Position numbers and translations under genes: made by a program. Below, piece after piece: positions 45,559 to 56,638 of a stretch of 64,000 nucleotides of DNA (position 1 is the stretch's first letter; every line of letters starts with the position of its first letter). The notes beneath the pieces are model-generated. The model saw nothing but the letters and a program-made list of their open reading frames with translations. It made no database searches and was not told the origin of the DNA. The DNA is from Adiantum capillus-veneris (taxonomy: Eukaryota; Streptophyta; Polypodiopsida; Polypodiales; Pteridaceae): positions 52,141,753 through 52,205,752 of the forward strand of contig CM043959.1 of the NCBI GenBank assembly GCA_014529385.2, in the 5' to 3' direction.

Positions 45559-47279
45559 GTTTCTATGCTGGAAACTCCAAAAGAGGATGCTCATAGCAAA
45601 AGGCTTTTGTTTTTCCTAAGCTAGGAGATATGTACATACATGTTTATGAGTCGGGTAGCATCCTATACCATGTAAATATGCATGCTTTTCGTAAGTTAAT
45701 GAAAATCTATATATTCATATACATGATTTTTGTTGAAAAGTCTGTAAATGAATTCAATGTTTCAACCAATAACAATAATAAAAAAAGACAGGAATAAAGA
45801 CGAATTAGAATTTTCTACATTCCTAAATGGATTCCAAAATGTTTTTATTGATGATACCCCCGTGAGCTATCTCCACAATGAGGGGACAATGACCATGCAA
45901 TGGAGCTTTTACCATGAAGCTCACTGCCTAATAAGCCTCCTTATTGAGCTTTATAAGCTCCACAAGAGGAGTTCAAAAGGCAATAGCATGAACTGGTAAG
46001 TTTTGAGAGAGGTTAGGCTTTCCTCTAACCAAAAGAAAAGTGGATTCTTTTGAGATTCAATAATTAGGTCACATTATCTCTAAAGGTGGTATTTGTATGG
46101 ATCCACGAAAGGTAGAGGTAATAAAAAGATGGCCTAATCCAAGGAGTCTACATGAGTTGCAAAACTCTAAAGGTATGAGTGCATACTAGAGATGCTTCAT
46201 AGGAAAAATTCATGCTTATAGCAGGTCCAATAGATGACTTAACAAAAAACAACATTAAGTGTACATGGACTACAAAGAGAGAAAAATATTTTTGAAAAGT
46301 TCAAAGAGAAACTTATCTCTCAACTTATGCTTACACTACGGGATCTCTCAAAGCTATTTGAGGTCCAATGTAATGCCTGGATGCATGCCTTCAAGCAAAA
46401 ATTTGCTTCAAGAAGGTAATACCATAGAATACAAGATTCAAAGACTCAAATCCAATGAGCGAATGCTGGACATATACAAAAGGAACTACGAGCTATTTTA
46501 CATGCCGTTGACACATGGAAGTACTTCTTGACACATGCCGTTGACACATGGAAGTACTTCTTGACACATGAAAAATATTTTTGAAAAGTTCAAAGAGAAA
46601 CTTATCTCTCAACTTATGCTTATACTACGGGATCTCTCAAAGCTATTTGAGGTCCAATGTAATGCCTGGATGCATGCCTTCAAGCAAAAATTTGCTTCAA
46701 GAAGGGAATACCATAGAATACAAGATTCAAAGACTCAAATCCAATGAGCGAATGCTGGACATATACAAAAGGAACTACGAGCTATTTTACATGCCGTTGA
46801 CACATGGAAGTACTTCTTGCGGACTCCATCCATGATATGAACCAAGCTCTTCGACAATCAAATGAGGTGGGCAAATTTATTTTTGCAATTTAAATTTTAC
46901 ATTGCTCACATTGCTGGCAAGCACAACATGTAGCCGATGCACTTTTCCGATGGCTAAGGGTAGATAGGGTATCAATAGCAACTTACAATGAACTATGTTT
47001 TATGATAGTTAAAAATACTTCTAACCCAGGCTTTAGCGATATGATAATATCCTTTACAAATGGAAGAAAAAGAACCACTCACGATAGAGGATGGTTATCT
47101 TCCATACCTCAATAGGCTATATCTTCCTCACTTCCCATGCTCCTCCCACATGCGGGGCAAAGAGGAATTCGAATTTACTATGCTAGGAGTAAAAGCATAC
47201 TTGTATTGGCTTACCAAGAAACGAGAACATACAAGAGTTTGTTTCAAAATGTATGGTTTGCCAAAAGATGAAGTATGAT
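45559..47279 (+). pseudogene. Chromovirus 3 pol remnant with deleted RT palm and tandem duplication
   Basis: Protease is unrecognisable. Text matching the pre-RT region (DELEFSTFLNGFQNVFIDD) reaches about 45985 and then jumps to the RT thumb (SSNQKKSGFF), so the palm with the catalytic Asp pair is deleted. The RNase H region (LMLTLRDLSKLFEVQC) occurs twice, because 46282-46570 is duplicated at 46571-46820. The end of RNase H keeps Trp (TGG, 46951-46953) where both minus-strand copies have TGA. The integrase zinc-finger region lies at 47060-47278 and is degenerate. Confidence 0.75.
46282..46820. repeat. 289-bp tandem duplication plus a 33-bp tandem repeat
   Basis: AAAAATATTTTTGAAAAGTT at 46282 recurs at 46571 and the following ~250 bases are nearly identical. 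At the junction a 33-base unit (CATGCCGTTGACACATGGAA...) is itself repeated at 46501 and 46534. The short GACACATG repeats suggest slippage. Confidence 0.9.
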
Positions 47280-48452
47280 AGAAGGACCATGGCATGCCAA
47301 CATCTAATTGTGTCGGATAGAAATCCTACCATGACCACTAATTTTTGATAGAGTCTCTATCAAAACTAGAGTAACCCTTTTATGTTGGCCTACTATTCCA
47401 ACGGATGGCCAAAAGGAAAATTAGAAAACTAATGATCCTTGATCTACTAAAAGCTTGTGATTCGAGGTAGATCAATGCTCAAAATGGGAGAAGTACTTAC
47501 CCTAACAACAGTATGTCTCTAATAACATGAACATACTTCTAAAGGGGAAAGTACCTTTTGAGGCTAAAGACGGAAGATCCAAACATCCCTTGTAGCTTAA
47601 GGTACCTGGGAAGATCTTCATTGAAAAGGAGTATAGCCGAGATCAAAACGAATCTTTTTAGAAGATTAAACACGTTATATCCATCTTTTAAGCTAGGCAA
47701 AAGAGGCTCCTGCCATTAGGCATAAAAGAGCCTTATCCTTTCAAGAAAAAGAAATCTTTCTTTGGGTCTTACTAAACAATTAAAGTTGCCCAACTATTGG
47801 CTCATATATATCATTTTTCATGAGAGCCTATTCAAGCCTTATTAAGGAGAGCCACCAATAGAGGCTATAAATGTAGACCCATTAGAGATCGAAGATAAAG
47901 CAAATGAGCTCCAACCCAAATTCATCCTTCGACAGGAACACAAGGTATTAAGAAATGGTAAGATTACTGACAGTATCTTATTTAAGTTAAGAATTATCCT
48001 TTCAAAGATGCTAAATGCATGAAAAGAACATAGCTTAAGGATAATATGAACCTTGTTAATGATTCTTACAATGACACAAAAGAGTAAGCAAATGTAAAAG
48101 AAATGCATTTTCAATGATCCATGTTTTTGTCTTACAAGACTTTCTTTTTATGTTTCATGCACAAATTTTAAGAACCATGCATACTTAGGATCATGTTTGT
48201 GGTGACTACGTCTCCCAAACACCAAGTAGAACTTGTCACTCTACTTTGGAAGTATGATATGGACTAAAAAGAGCAGACATGCTTGCGGCAGACAATGTCT
48301 CTCAAGCACCAAGTGGATTAGTCATCCACTCTAGAATGATGTCGTAGGGTAAAAATGGATCCTCTACCCGCTAAGACCAATGGACTAACAGGTGAGACTT
48401 TACCATCTCTACCTCATAGTCGAGGACGACTATGATTTCAAGAGAGAGGTAA
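47280..48452 (+). pseudogene. Chromovirus 3 integrase core and chromodomain remnant
   Basis: Short scraps of integrase core remain, including VSDRNPTM at about 47310-47335, which keeps the catalytic Asp lost in the two minus-strand copies. At 47850-47980 the chromodomain-like block reads PLEIEDKANELQPKFILRQE, then HKVLRNGK, aligned to the same block of chromovirus 1. A purine-rich GAGAGAGGTAA precedes the LTR at 48453. Many stops are present. Confidence 0.65.
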
Positions 48453-48735
48453 TGTCATAAAAACTAATATCTAACCAACCCAAATGATTTTCTCATATTA
48501 AATTGATCACTTAATGTGGGAGAATAAACGAAAACAAGGGTTAAGATATAGACATGTGCTTATAGATCTATCTCAACACAGGGCCAATGGTAAAGGTATT
48601 GCTCATGCCTAGTTAATTAAGTGCTATAATTAAGTTTCTACTACCAATTAAGTTCACCATCTATGCTCTCAAAGTTGATCACTCTAATTCTCTTAATTCC
48701 GCTATTCTCTAAGCTCATAGGCCATTTCCATTACA
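48453..48735 (+). mobile_element. Chromovirus 3 LTR with a 1.58-kb internal deletion
   Basis: The first 139 bases match the LTR start at 36229-36367 and the rest match its end at 43563-43701. The join is at AAAGG (48592-48596), a five-base word present at both original positions (36363-36367 and 43558-43562). The short LTR is followed by its own primer-binding site at 48737-48749 and another gag. Confidence 0.9.
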
Positions 48736-49714
48736 TTGGTATCAGAGCATTTGGTTTCTCTTTTCTTGCTTAAGAAGAGAGGTCCTTAAGTAGCCTATAA
48801 ATGGTTGATGTTGTTAATTATATTAGGGTAAGTGGAACTGGGATCTATTATCGGTTTTGTTGAGCCTACTATGTGGGATATGGTGCACATCTCGGGAGCT
48901 TTGGACTTAATAATGGAGTCTTTTTAGACTTGCCTACGGCTTTACCATTATTGAGCCATAAGAAGTTTGAAAGGAGCTAACCCTCAGCAACTCTGCTATG
49001 TTAGACCTACTCCTCTACTCTCTATAATTAACCACTTTGAGCCATGGGTGTAGATACTTAAGAGCCGATTTTCAAAGGCTAAGAGGAGTGGCAACTAAGG
49101 TTTTGAATTGCCAAATCATACACTAAGTACATACATAAATTTTGTTAACATGGTTGACAATAATCAAGAGAGTAGAACGAGTATTGATAACTTTGATTTT
49201 GCACATGAAGGTGCTAATGATGATGCTCCCATGTTTATCAAGTGTCTTGTCTCTAAGCTGCAACAAGCTATGGGAAACCCAACCCTACAAGGTAAAGTTT
49301 TCTAGCAACTTCATAGTTATGGGATTCTCCAAACTCCCCCAAAAGAGAGAGCACCTGAGAAGTCTCTTCAAGAGATTTCCAAGAGAGGGCTCTCTACGGT
49401 GAGAGAAGAGGAGTACCCATATGAAGCGCTTAAACGATTACTAGCGGGCTTACCTCCATCCAAGAAGAAAGGTGAAGTCTCTACTATAGAGCCTTCCCCA
49501 AGAGAAGGAGAAAGAAGTGAGTATTCCAATACTTCTGAAGATGTGGCTCCAAGAAGACGGCAGCCTCAACGATCTCCAACTCCCCCCAAGAGAGAAAGAT
49601 TGCCGGAAAGTCCTCCTCCTCATTATCACAAAAAGGAAGAGAGGTACCAAAAGAAGGAAAAGGAGAGAAAGAGGTCACCCTCTTCTCCATGTTCATCACC
49701 TTCCTCATATTCCT
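48736..49714 (+). pseudogene. Second chromovirus leader and gag N-terminus, truncated
   Basis: This is nearly identical to 43702-44680: primer-binding site, leader, ATG at about 49150, MVDNNQES start and the RS-rich region. A TAG at about 49304-49306 breaks it. Homology ends at TCATATTCC (about 49714), after which unrelated minus-strand gag/protease sequence begins. Together with the shared LTR it makes a tandem LTR-internal-LTR-internal arrangement. Confidence 0.85.
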
Positions 49715-50259
49715 CTATATCTTTGTTGCACAATCGAAACTGCATCCTCTTTGAGGTTGATATGATGCTGATGCAGATGAGGATCAAGTCCTTTTACCTC
49801 AGAATAGTGCCATGTAAAAACATCCTTGCTCTCCATTAGTAACTACAACATATCATGCAAAATGTTTCCTTCCACATAAATACTTACCTTGACCATCTTT
49901 GGATCCTCTACAGTTCCCAGATTGAGCTCCTTTAACTCATCTTGCTTAATTCTAATGAAGCCTCCAAACCTTTTGTTGTAGATCTTTTCTGCCATATCCC
50001 TTGCTTCCTTCTCTTCTTGTGCTAGTAACTCTTTTGAAGTAGAAGCTTCATTCTGATTTACTATCTGTATCAATTTAGATCCTTGTGTTTTTCGTCCAAG
50101 AGCTAGATTAGGGTTTGTTTCTATTGATACATCTTCTTTATGAAAAATCCCTTCCATGTCAACATCAAATACATGTACAATTGATGGGTTGTCCTTAAAA
50201 AATGCTTCCTCATCATCATCTTCAACTTCCTCTACCAAATTAATGGTTTGAGCATGCAA
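49715..50259 (-). pseudogene. Ty3 pol fragment between protease and RT
   Basis: The minus-strand ORF 50259-49843 reads LVEEVEDDDEEAFFKDNPSI, then RIKQDELKELNLGTVEDPKM with VSIYVEG, the text that links protease to RT in many plant Ty3 elements (ELNLGTxEDPK). RT is not present; the fragment meets the chromovirus gag at 49714. Confidence 0.6.
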
Positions 50260-50873
50260 TGATCTCCTTTTGAAAGACTCCCCACAACATAGGTATAGTT
50301 ACCACTTGTTTACCTTCTCTCAAAATAACCTTATTCTCACCCGAATCGTGGTTAGCTTTAGCCAGTATGAACAAAAGTCTTCCTAATAACATCTCATAAG
50401 AATCTCCCTACTCCATTTTCAAAACAACAAAGCGCACTAGAAAGTTCATACCTGCAATATACATGGGTTGCTGCCTCAGAATCCCTAAAGGTTGAACCCT
50501 TCTCTTTTCTACCATCTTTCCCAACTTCATTTTTTGATAGATTAACTCATCAAATATATTAACTCTAGATCCACCATCAAGCAACACTTCTTCAAATAAA
50601 CTTCTCTAAAAATTTATCTTTATGACAAGGACTACAAAATCAAACATCTGTTGGATCAATCCTATGCACTGATGCCTCATATGTTTTGTTCGTCTGAACT
50701 TTGTATTCCTTACCTAGCACCCTATTCAAAAACCTCTCCTTGAATGCTGGTACAATATATAGAATTTGATCTAAGGACAACTGCAACGGAGAGTTAATCA
50801 ATACCTCAAACCAATCCTTTTGATCTCCTTTCACTTGAGGCTTGACTTCCACATGCTCCTTCTGCTTACCCAT
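50260..50873 (-). pseudogene. Ty3 aspartic protease region, decayed
   Basis: On the minus strand, 50873-50640 reads DWFEVLINSPLQLSLDQILY and VPAFKERFLNRVLG. After a break, LLDGGSRVNIFDELIYQKM at about 50590-50530 carries the protease active site as Asp-Gly-Gly-Ser, followed by NFLVRFVVLKME. Stops and a frameshift are present. Confidence 0.6.
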
Positions 50874-52534
50874 CTAAATGCATACATTTATCTAATCCAA
50901 AATTTGATTTCTATGTTCATGTTTGACCTATTTTTTTACCCAATCCCGAGTTTCTTTTAGCTCTTTCCAATAAATTGCTCCTTTATCTGTAGATCCGGCA
51001 ACAACCATCACATCAACATCCTAATTTTCATAACATGGTTGCAATTACATGCCCACTCATCTGAATGTTCCTTGATAAGTTTCTCCTGATTTGGTTCATT
51101 CACCTTTATCGGTTCTTTTTGTTGAGTCGTGTCAATTATTATCACATTTTCTTGATTTTATGATTAGTTTTTTTTTTGCTATTGTAGGGTACCACTGACA
51201 TTCCCCTTTTCTTTTGATGTTTGACATAGAATACACAATTCAGACTGACCCAATGATCTTGTGCACCACAATACATACATGGCATCACTCCTAGTGGTCT
51301 TCTTTGGTTATTGTCATGATTCCTCTAAGGTCTTCTTGTAGGTATGGGTGGTCTTTGGAATGGTGACCTCCCTTTGAATGGAGCCACTTGATTGAATTCC
51401 CCATGAGATCTTCCCCTACCTACATTGGGAGTTGGTCTACCTCTATGTTAGGGTTATACGAGCAATGAGCAATGCTATGGCCCTCTCTTTCACATATATG
51501 AAAAAACTGTTTTCCTTTTGGTGCTACAACAAAATACCCAATAATCTTCAATTGACTAACCAAATCATCATCATTAGGATTCTTATCCTTCTTCTTTCTG
51601 CACTTATTCTTTTATTCTTATTTCCCTTATTTCTTCGTCCTCACTAGCTTATGATACTTCTAAGTCACTTTCTGGCTCAGAGTCATATTTTGATTATTAT
51701 CTGTCTTTTGAATCAGAGCTTTCCTCAATTCTATTTTTGGTCTTAGTCATGCCAAGCCTCTTTTCAACTCTAGCTACATTAGTAATAGATTATTGATTCC
51801 ACATGAAAAGTCAATACTTGCCACAACATTCTTCAAACATTTCCTTAAACCCTTTGAGAAGTATCCTGTCAACATTTCATCTATGGGTCTTTCATTGCCT
51901 TGCAATCTATCAATCAAAATTCTAAATTTTTGAACAAAATCTTCCACTAACATATTCCCCTGCATGATGTCCCTAATTTTCTTCAAGACATCTATTAGAA
52001 TCTTCTATTTTATGAATCTTTGTACTCTCAGTGTAGCATATGTTGCAAAATGTGCGATACCATAATGGCTAAACCAACTCATGGCTTTTCATTTCAATGT
52101 TGCTGCAAATTGTTGCTTCATAATATCATCAAGATACAGAACCTGATATCCACTTGCTTCCCACGTGGTCTCAAATTGAGCCACATGAAAACCAACATCT
52201 TCTTAAGACCTTCCTTTACTACCTTAACCTTAGGGTTGGGAGGTTGTTGAGCCATTGGGATAGGCTAAGGTACTCTCCTAGGTCTTTGCATGGTAGATAC
52301 ATGTAGTGGGTCAAAGAGGAGTCTTCTTCTTGCATTTCTTGTTGTCAAGAGGAAAGCTCCCATAGATTGCCTTAGATGGCCTCTCTTTGCTGCTCCTAAA
52401 CTCTCCCCTCCCTGGTTCATCGATTGCACTCGAGGGACATCTTCTTCCGTAGCCTTATCTATGGCTTGTTTATAATTGAAAGGATCAATATTGCCTGCCT
52501 GGGCTTGAGCCCTAGTGTAATAAACTTTGAACAC
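50874..52534 (-). pseudogene. Ty3 gag remnant with CCHC-like knuckle
   Basis: On the minus strand: an N-terminal piece (52534-52265, YYTRAQAQAGNIDPFNYKQA), a capsid piece (51986-51774, IRDIMQGNMLVEDFVQKF, GYFSKGLRKCL) and a zinc-knuckle-like CMYCGAQDHWVSLNC at about 51280-51235, with five rather than four residues before the last Cys. Many stops. This element family is different from the chromoviruses in the window. Confidence 0.55.
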
Positions 52535-52674
52535 TCTTCATGGATGCTCTGCCATGCATCATCTCTCAACAAACACAACCAACATATCCAACACTGTTGA
52601 CATAGAAAACTAATTAGGCACATCAAGAACAATAGGCACAACAAACAAAACATGCACAACATGATTGCCAAATG

Positions 52675-53290
52675 TGTTGGGATTTATCAACACATAAGAG
52701 GCTCACACCAAACACCGTTACTCACAATGAATCAACCTTAGGGGTGCACCTTTAAGGAGATATTCATATAACATGAGTTCAAAGGATATTAAAGGAAACC
52801 CTTTATTTACATGTTTAAGGTAATAAAATGATCTCTTTTTCTTCAAAAACTTATGGGTTTTTCTTTAATATCAACTAAAACCCCCCTTTGTTAATATATT
52901 CTTGTTAAAATTTTAAAATTTTGGCAATTAAAAACCCCATTCATTTGAACTCACGTGGTAACTTACATGTCTAAGAGGTGAACCCCTCGAGGAATCAACA
53001 CAGTCATCATATTAGACACAACAACGCTTGCACAAAGACACCTTCAGATTGAGCAAAATAATACACAAAGACAAATCTGATAGAGCAAAAAACATAATTG
53101 AACTTGCTTCATTAAGGATACATCAGCACCAAAACGCGACTACATCACACACTCTACCCCCCAACTCTCTCACCATGCACACCTCTACTCCTAAATTCAT
53201 AAGACAAAGTCATTGCAACTGCCCAAAATAATGTTCTTGGCATAACCATCTGACTGAGCTACATCAAACTAAGCAAAATCCGACTTAGCA
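52675..53290. other. Unassigned; possible LTR boundary at 52675
   Basis: TGTTGGGATTTATC at about 52675 would read as an LTR end (…ATCCCAACA) on the minus strand, fitting a 5' LTR for the adjacent minus-strand gag, but no primer-binding site or second end was found. The rest shows nothing recognisable. Confidence 0.3.
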
Positions 53291-53608
53291 TAATTTGAGT
53301 AAGCATTACAATATCCAGTTCAATAGCGATTCCATCTACTTCGAGGCACCTGCCAAAATGATGTCCATTCACAAAGAGCCTTGTTGGTTTTGCAGGTCTC
53401 TTCATAGACAACATGACAAAGGGGATGCAGGCCCGTTCACAGAAAGCATGACAAAGGGGATGAATATAGGAAGGATCGTAGCAACAGGGATGGGCTGGTC
53501 ATTCACAGAGACGTCGATGGCGAATATAGATGATAGAAGGCTTAGCCCTTCAAAAGGACATCAACCACATGAATATAGCCCACAGCTCGAGGGCGTTGCA
53601 CTCGGAAG

Positions 53609-53686
<78 letters not shown>

Positions 53687-54239
53687 TTTCAAAGACGAGC
53701 TGGCAAGGGGGAAAGGATCCGTTTCAGTGCCAAGCTGGCAATGGGGAAGGGACTCGGGCTAGTTGCTTGCATCCATTGTGGTTGCGATGCAAAGTATGCC
53801 TTTTTTATATAGTATATAGATGGATAGTATCCATGGGTCGCTAAAAAAAGAGCCTTGTTTAATGTTTCTTTGGTTGAGACGTGCATGCCAAGTGAGCTCT
53901 ATCGATGAAAGTACCAAAAGTGCTTGACAAGCTTCATGTCTTTGTGTCATTCCATAAAGTGCATTGATTATAATATATGCCCAACAAGGAAGCGAGAGCA
54001 AGCGCTCTCACTGTTATTTAATGAATGTGAAGTGATGGTTTTTAGTTCTCTCTAAGTGCAATGGCGTATGCTTGCCTGGAGACTAAGTAACACAACATTT
54101 AATGAAGGGGGTGAGAGGATCGATGGCTCAAAAGTGTACGGCGTAATCTTGAGTCGGAATAAATCCATCTTGAGCCAGGACTCGCCAACGCGAAATGGAG
54201 GCATACGAAACTTGGGAAACACAAAAATCAAGGTTACAT
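53291..54239. repeat. (GA)37 microsatellite in unassigned sequence
   Basis: 73 bases of pure (GA) occupy 53611-53683. An open frame runs through it (53295-53762), but its Glu-Arg repeat and lack of motif make a gene unlikely. Nothing else was recognised to 54239. Confidence 0.8.
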
Positions 54240-54330
54240 AAGGGCTCGGCCAGTCGATTTTGAACCCACAATCTTGCACCCCATGCTTTACGACACATGG
54301 ACTAACCACCTCACCCGCACCCACATGATG
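54240..54330 (-). mobile_element. tRNA-like SINE head, minus strand
   Basis: On the minus strand GTGAGGTGGTTAGT (54314-54301, A-box-like) is followed after tRNA-like spacing by GGGTTCAAAATC (54267-54256, B-box-like). This is the RNA polymerase III promoter layout of tRNA-derived SINEs. The body and tail are not clear. Confidence 0.5.
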
Positions 54331-54759
54331 TATCCCTCTCCATTTGCATGATCTCTTATTGTGACCCAACATGCTCTGTTCGGGTTTAGGAGGTTTAATT
54401 TGTCCCAGGTTTAGTTTTAATGTGACGTTTGCGACTGCAAATGCCCTGGCTTTCATGCTGGGACTTGTAAGTAGTGGATCCCATCACCACCCCTCATTAA
54501 ATGTGTTGTGTTATTTAGTCTTGAGGGTATGCTTGCCTCTTGAAGGCACGTTACATTATGCAAGAAGTTGATTATGGGTGCGCAAAAGCCATTGCTAATA
54601 AAAATGACTTTTGAATTTGGATCACTTTTATTCCAATTACAATGAGAGGTCATGCAGTTGTGCTTATAGTAGTCAAAATGTATGCACATAATGGCATGAT
54701 AGTCCTCTCTCTGCTATGTTGAAATGCAATAGGTATATGCATACTGATGCTTAAGATGG

Positions 54760-54936
54760 ACAAAGGACAATTGGCCTAGCGGTAAAGGCGAGGGGCTTTA
54801 AGTGCACCCTCTATGGTTCAACACTTGCAACATGTGGGTGTGAGTATATGGGCACAATCTCATAAAACTAGAATTTTAAGAAGGTTGGGAGAGAGAGAAA
54901 GACCCGCGGGGGGGGGGGGGGGGGGGGGGGGGGGGG
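54760..54936 (+). mobile_element. tRNA-derived SINE ending in poly-G
   Basis: TGGCCTAGCGG (54772-54782) is a perfect A box and GGTTCAACACT (54815-54825) a near-consensus B box, with start-to-start spacing of 43 bases as in real tRNAs. A short body ends in GA-rich sequence and a 29-base G run (54908-54936). It does not fold as a complete tRNA, so a SINE head is the better call than a tRNA gene. Confidence 0.65.
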
Positions 54937-54981
54937 TGTGCTTTTGGCACTTTGCACAAGTAGTGACCAAACGCATGCGCA

Positions 54982-54999
54982 CGCGCGCGCGCGCGCACA

Positions 55000-55085
<86 letters not shown>
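54982..55085. repeat. Compound microsatellite (CG)n-(CA)n-(GA)n
   Basis: Three dinucleotide motifs follow each other without gaps: about 15 bases of CG, 21 of CA and 68 of GA. Confidence 0.95.
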
Positions 55086-55091
<6 letters not shown>

Positions 55092-55108
55092 AATATCTTA
55101 TCTTGCCC

Positions 55109-55400
55109 CTATAAGTAAGTAGAGGAACAAAGCCTCTTTATCCAAACTTTGTAGCATGTTAAAACTTGCAATTTTCTGATAGACACCTGAAAGAAGAAAA
55201 AGCGCCTTTCCCCATCTATGCATATTCCAGATGAACAACTCGATCCACCCAAATCCCATATAGCAATAAAACATTCAAGATTTGACCAAAAGGCCCCTAA
55301 GAGACTCTCCTGCTCTCTAAAGTGACACAAGCATGGTGAGAGGGTTTCAAGGGCCATCATCATTTTGGGCACCATGGGAAGAATCGGAGCCGTAGATTTG
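55109..55400 (-). other. Unclassified minus-strand ORF
   Basis: An 88-codon open frame (55375-55109) with a Cys/Trp-containing text (GAFWSNLECFIAIWDLGG) shows no family I can name. It might be a LINE C-terminal scrap. There is no promoter or splice support. Confidence 0.25.
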
Positions 55401-55484
55401 GCAACCCAAATTTACCACACCACCTCGACTACTCGAGTTTTCTAAATGGGTCCACATTTACGACATCAAGCTGATTCCCATATA

Positions 55485-55660
55485 TTTCAAAGGTGAAGTG
55501 GCTAGGGGATTGAGTTCCCAAGGGAATGTCTCTAGTTCAAGTTGTGGGAGGTTGAGGGTAGGTGCCGCTGGAATTTACTTTTTTTGCCCGAATTGAAGGA
55601 TGTGTTCCCGATTGACACATTTGCATCGGACAGCCCTCGTGCTTCGAACGTTCAATCCCC
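55485..55660 (+). mobile_element. Possible SINE head
   Basis: TGGCTAGGGGATTGAG (55499-55514, A-box-like, one base short) and AGTTCAAGTTG (55534-55544, B-box-like) are spaced 35 bases apart. The match is weaker than at 54772, and the 3' end is not defined. Confidence 0.4.
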
Positions 55661-55912
55661 TCACCACATGAGGAGAGACTCGTACCCAAAAACTCCCATT
55701 AAGAAAACTTCAATGCTTAAAACCTTGCATAACATTACACTACGTTACAAGTGGCAGTGATCTAAAGGCTGCAAGACCATAATAATGGCTTCCAAGCAAT
55801 TCATAAGAAATGGGCAATTTGGGTGCAAATGATGAACATAATTGATGTCCGTTGTTGGGTGATGAAGCTAAAGAGCGTATGGGATTATTGGGGCGATGAA
55901 GGAGGACATGCG

Positions 55913-56573
55913 CTAGTTGCGAGGCGGCTTAGTGGGAGGGTGGGTGGTCGCGGAGGCGTAATCTACGTGGTCCACCATTAGCCATCTGAGGGCCTGCTGC
56001 CGCCGTATCAATATGATCGGATGTGCTCCCCTCTTCTTCATGTGAGTTAATTGCTTCTGCAGAATGCACAAATTATATATTAATTGGAGATCTAGTAACC
56101 CATTCCAAATATCAATATAGAGCTGCCCAAATTAATGTTTATATTCAAAAAAAGATTTAGAAATTTTCTCATGTAGTAAAAGGAGTCACCAAAAATATGA
56201 TATGCTCGAGAGGCACTGCATACCTAGCTAGCTAGGTACGATTGGGGGCAGGGGATAGTCGCCCCCCCCCCCCCCCCCCCCCCCACACCCCCCACCGGCC
56301 GGTGGTCCCCTACCCCACATCGTACCTAGCTAGGTATGCGGTGCCTCCCTCACAGAAGCTCATGATGTTGAGGTAAGTCACAATGTGGGAAATATTGTGA
56401 GAATTTGTCCAAAACTTCTTGTGATTACATGCAGCAATGCTTAACAATATCATTCCCAACTAAATTACCTGCTTAGGCAGCTGCTTGATAGAAGGACCCT
56501 CCATTTTATTTAGTCTGTGAATACCCTCAGATTTAATTCCTGCATCATTAACAAAGAGAAGGATGTAATTATA

Positions 56574-56638
<65 letters not shown>

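Noticed and set aside
51432..51647. Membrane protein ORF on the plus strand
   Set aside because: Its hydrophobic tail is the reverse complement of the charged gag linker of the minus-strand Ty3 remnant.
54772..54825. True tRNA gene
   Set aside because: The A and B boxes are good, but no acceptor-stem pairing or anticodon arm could be made; a SINE head fits better.
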